Source: Bacteroidota bacterium
GTDB taxonomy: Bacteria; Bacteroidota; Bacteroidia; AKYH767-A; JABDAW01
NCBI GenBank assembly: GCA_023251595.1
Contig: JAHEYM010000230.1
Coordinates: 1 to 6,634, forward strand
Length of the DNA: 6,634 nt
Direction: 5' to 3'
Made by a program: the position numbers and the translations under genes. How positions within the stretch are numbered: the stretch's first letter is position 1; each line of letters begins with the position of its first letter. Of the stretch, positions 6,401 through 6,634 are shown piece by piece. The notes under the pieces are model-generated. The model searched no databases and was not told where the DNA came from. It saw only the letters and a list, made by a program, of their open reading frames with translations.

Positions 6401-6634
6401 TCAATTCAGAATAATTTTTTTCGTGCATGAATAATTTCCGCGTTGTATATTCAGAAAATAAATCCCTTTACTATTGTTTGACAGATCTATCGTTTTAGAA
6501 TATTCATCTTTTTTATTTTTTTCAGAAGCAGAATATAGAATATTCCCCAGAACATCTTTCACCGTCAATTCAATCGCATCTGATGTTCCGATAGTCGTAT
6601 GAATAGTAAATATGCCTTCTGATGGGTTCGGAAA
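6401..6634 (-). CDS. T9SS cargo protein, C-terminal sorting domain only (cut by window edge)
   Basis: The minus-strand frame is open from the right edge to a TGA at 6403-6401, giving 77 residues with no start codon of its own in the right place. It is a clear type IX secretion type A sorting domain: it begins FPNPSEGIFTI, continues ELTVKDVLGNILY, then TIDLSNNSKGIYFLNI, and ends with the basic TKKIILN. The order of PNP turn, D-G-N hairpin, L-KGIYF strand and C-terminal Lys matches that family from end to end. The parent protein is therefore exported by Sec, crosses the outer membrane through the Por machinery, and has its functional domain outside the window, so its activity cannot be told. 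It ends 35 bp before the His-rich membrane protein gene. Being partial and lacking a start codon, it is easily missed by a simple ORF search. Confidence 0.9.
   Translation of the reverse strand, partial: FPNPSEGIFTIHTTIGTSDAIELTVKDVLGNILYSASEKNKKDEYSKTIDLSNNSKGIYFLNIQRGNYSCTKKIILN

Overview
The window looks like chromosomal DNA from a member of the Bacteroidota, probably an uncultured or environmental lineage. Two proteins end in type IX secretion (T9SS, por secretion) C-terminal sorting domains, a trait largely confined to this phylum. The base composition is moderately AT-rich, starts mostly lack good Shine-Dalgarno sequences, and a KilA-N protein of a type common in Bacteroidota is present. 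These points support the phylum but not a genus.

Left part, plus strand (1-3031): a compact three-gene run. It holds the 3' part of a multi-membrane GT87/DUF2029-type glycosyltransferase, a GtrA-family membrane protein overlapping it by 4 bp (ATGA), and a full-length uvrC that begins with GTG on the base after the gtrA stop. The first two genes fit lipid-linked sugar transfer and flipping for envelope glycans. uvrC is the nucleotide-excision-repair nuclease and is probably co-transcribed with them. A further plus-strand gene (3085-3681) encodes a 198-residue protein I cannot assign.

Middle, minus strand (3767-4588): a complete KilA-N domain protein converges on the unassigned gene. Its coding sequence contains a perfect 32-bp palindrome (4366-4397), the most unexpected structure in the window.

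Right part, minus strand (4671-6634): four genes in the same direction. Reading in the direction of transcription, they are the 3' end of a T9SS cargo protein (cut by the window edge), a four-helix membrane protein with a His-rich N-terminus built from a CAC/CAT hexamer array, a complete secreted T9SS cargo protein with a probable N-terminal beta-sandwich domain, and a 63-residue two-helix membrane protein.

No RNA genes, CRISPR array, insertion sequence or convincing intrinsic terminator was seen. No gap between genes exceeds about 85 bp. I see no clear undescribed multi-gene system. The palindrome inside the KilA-N gene, the unassigned neighbour and the His-rich membrane protein deserve the most attention.
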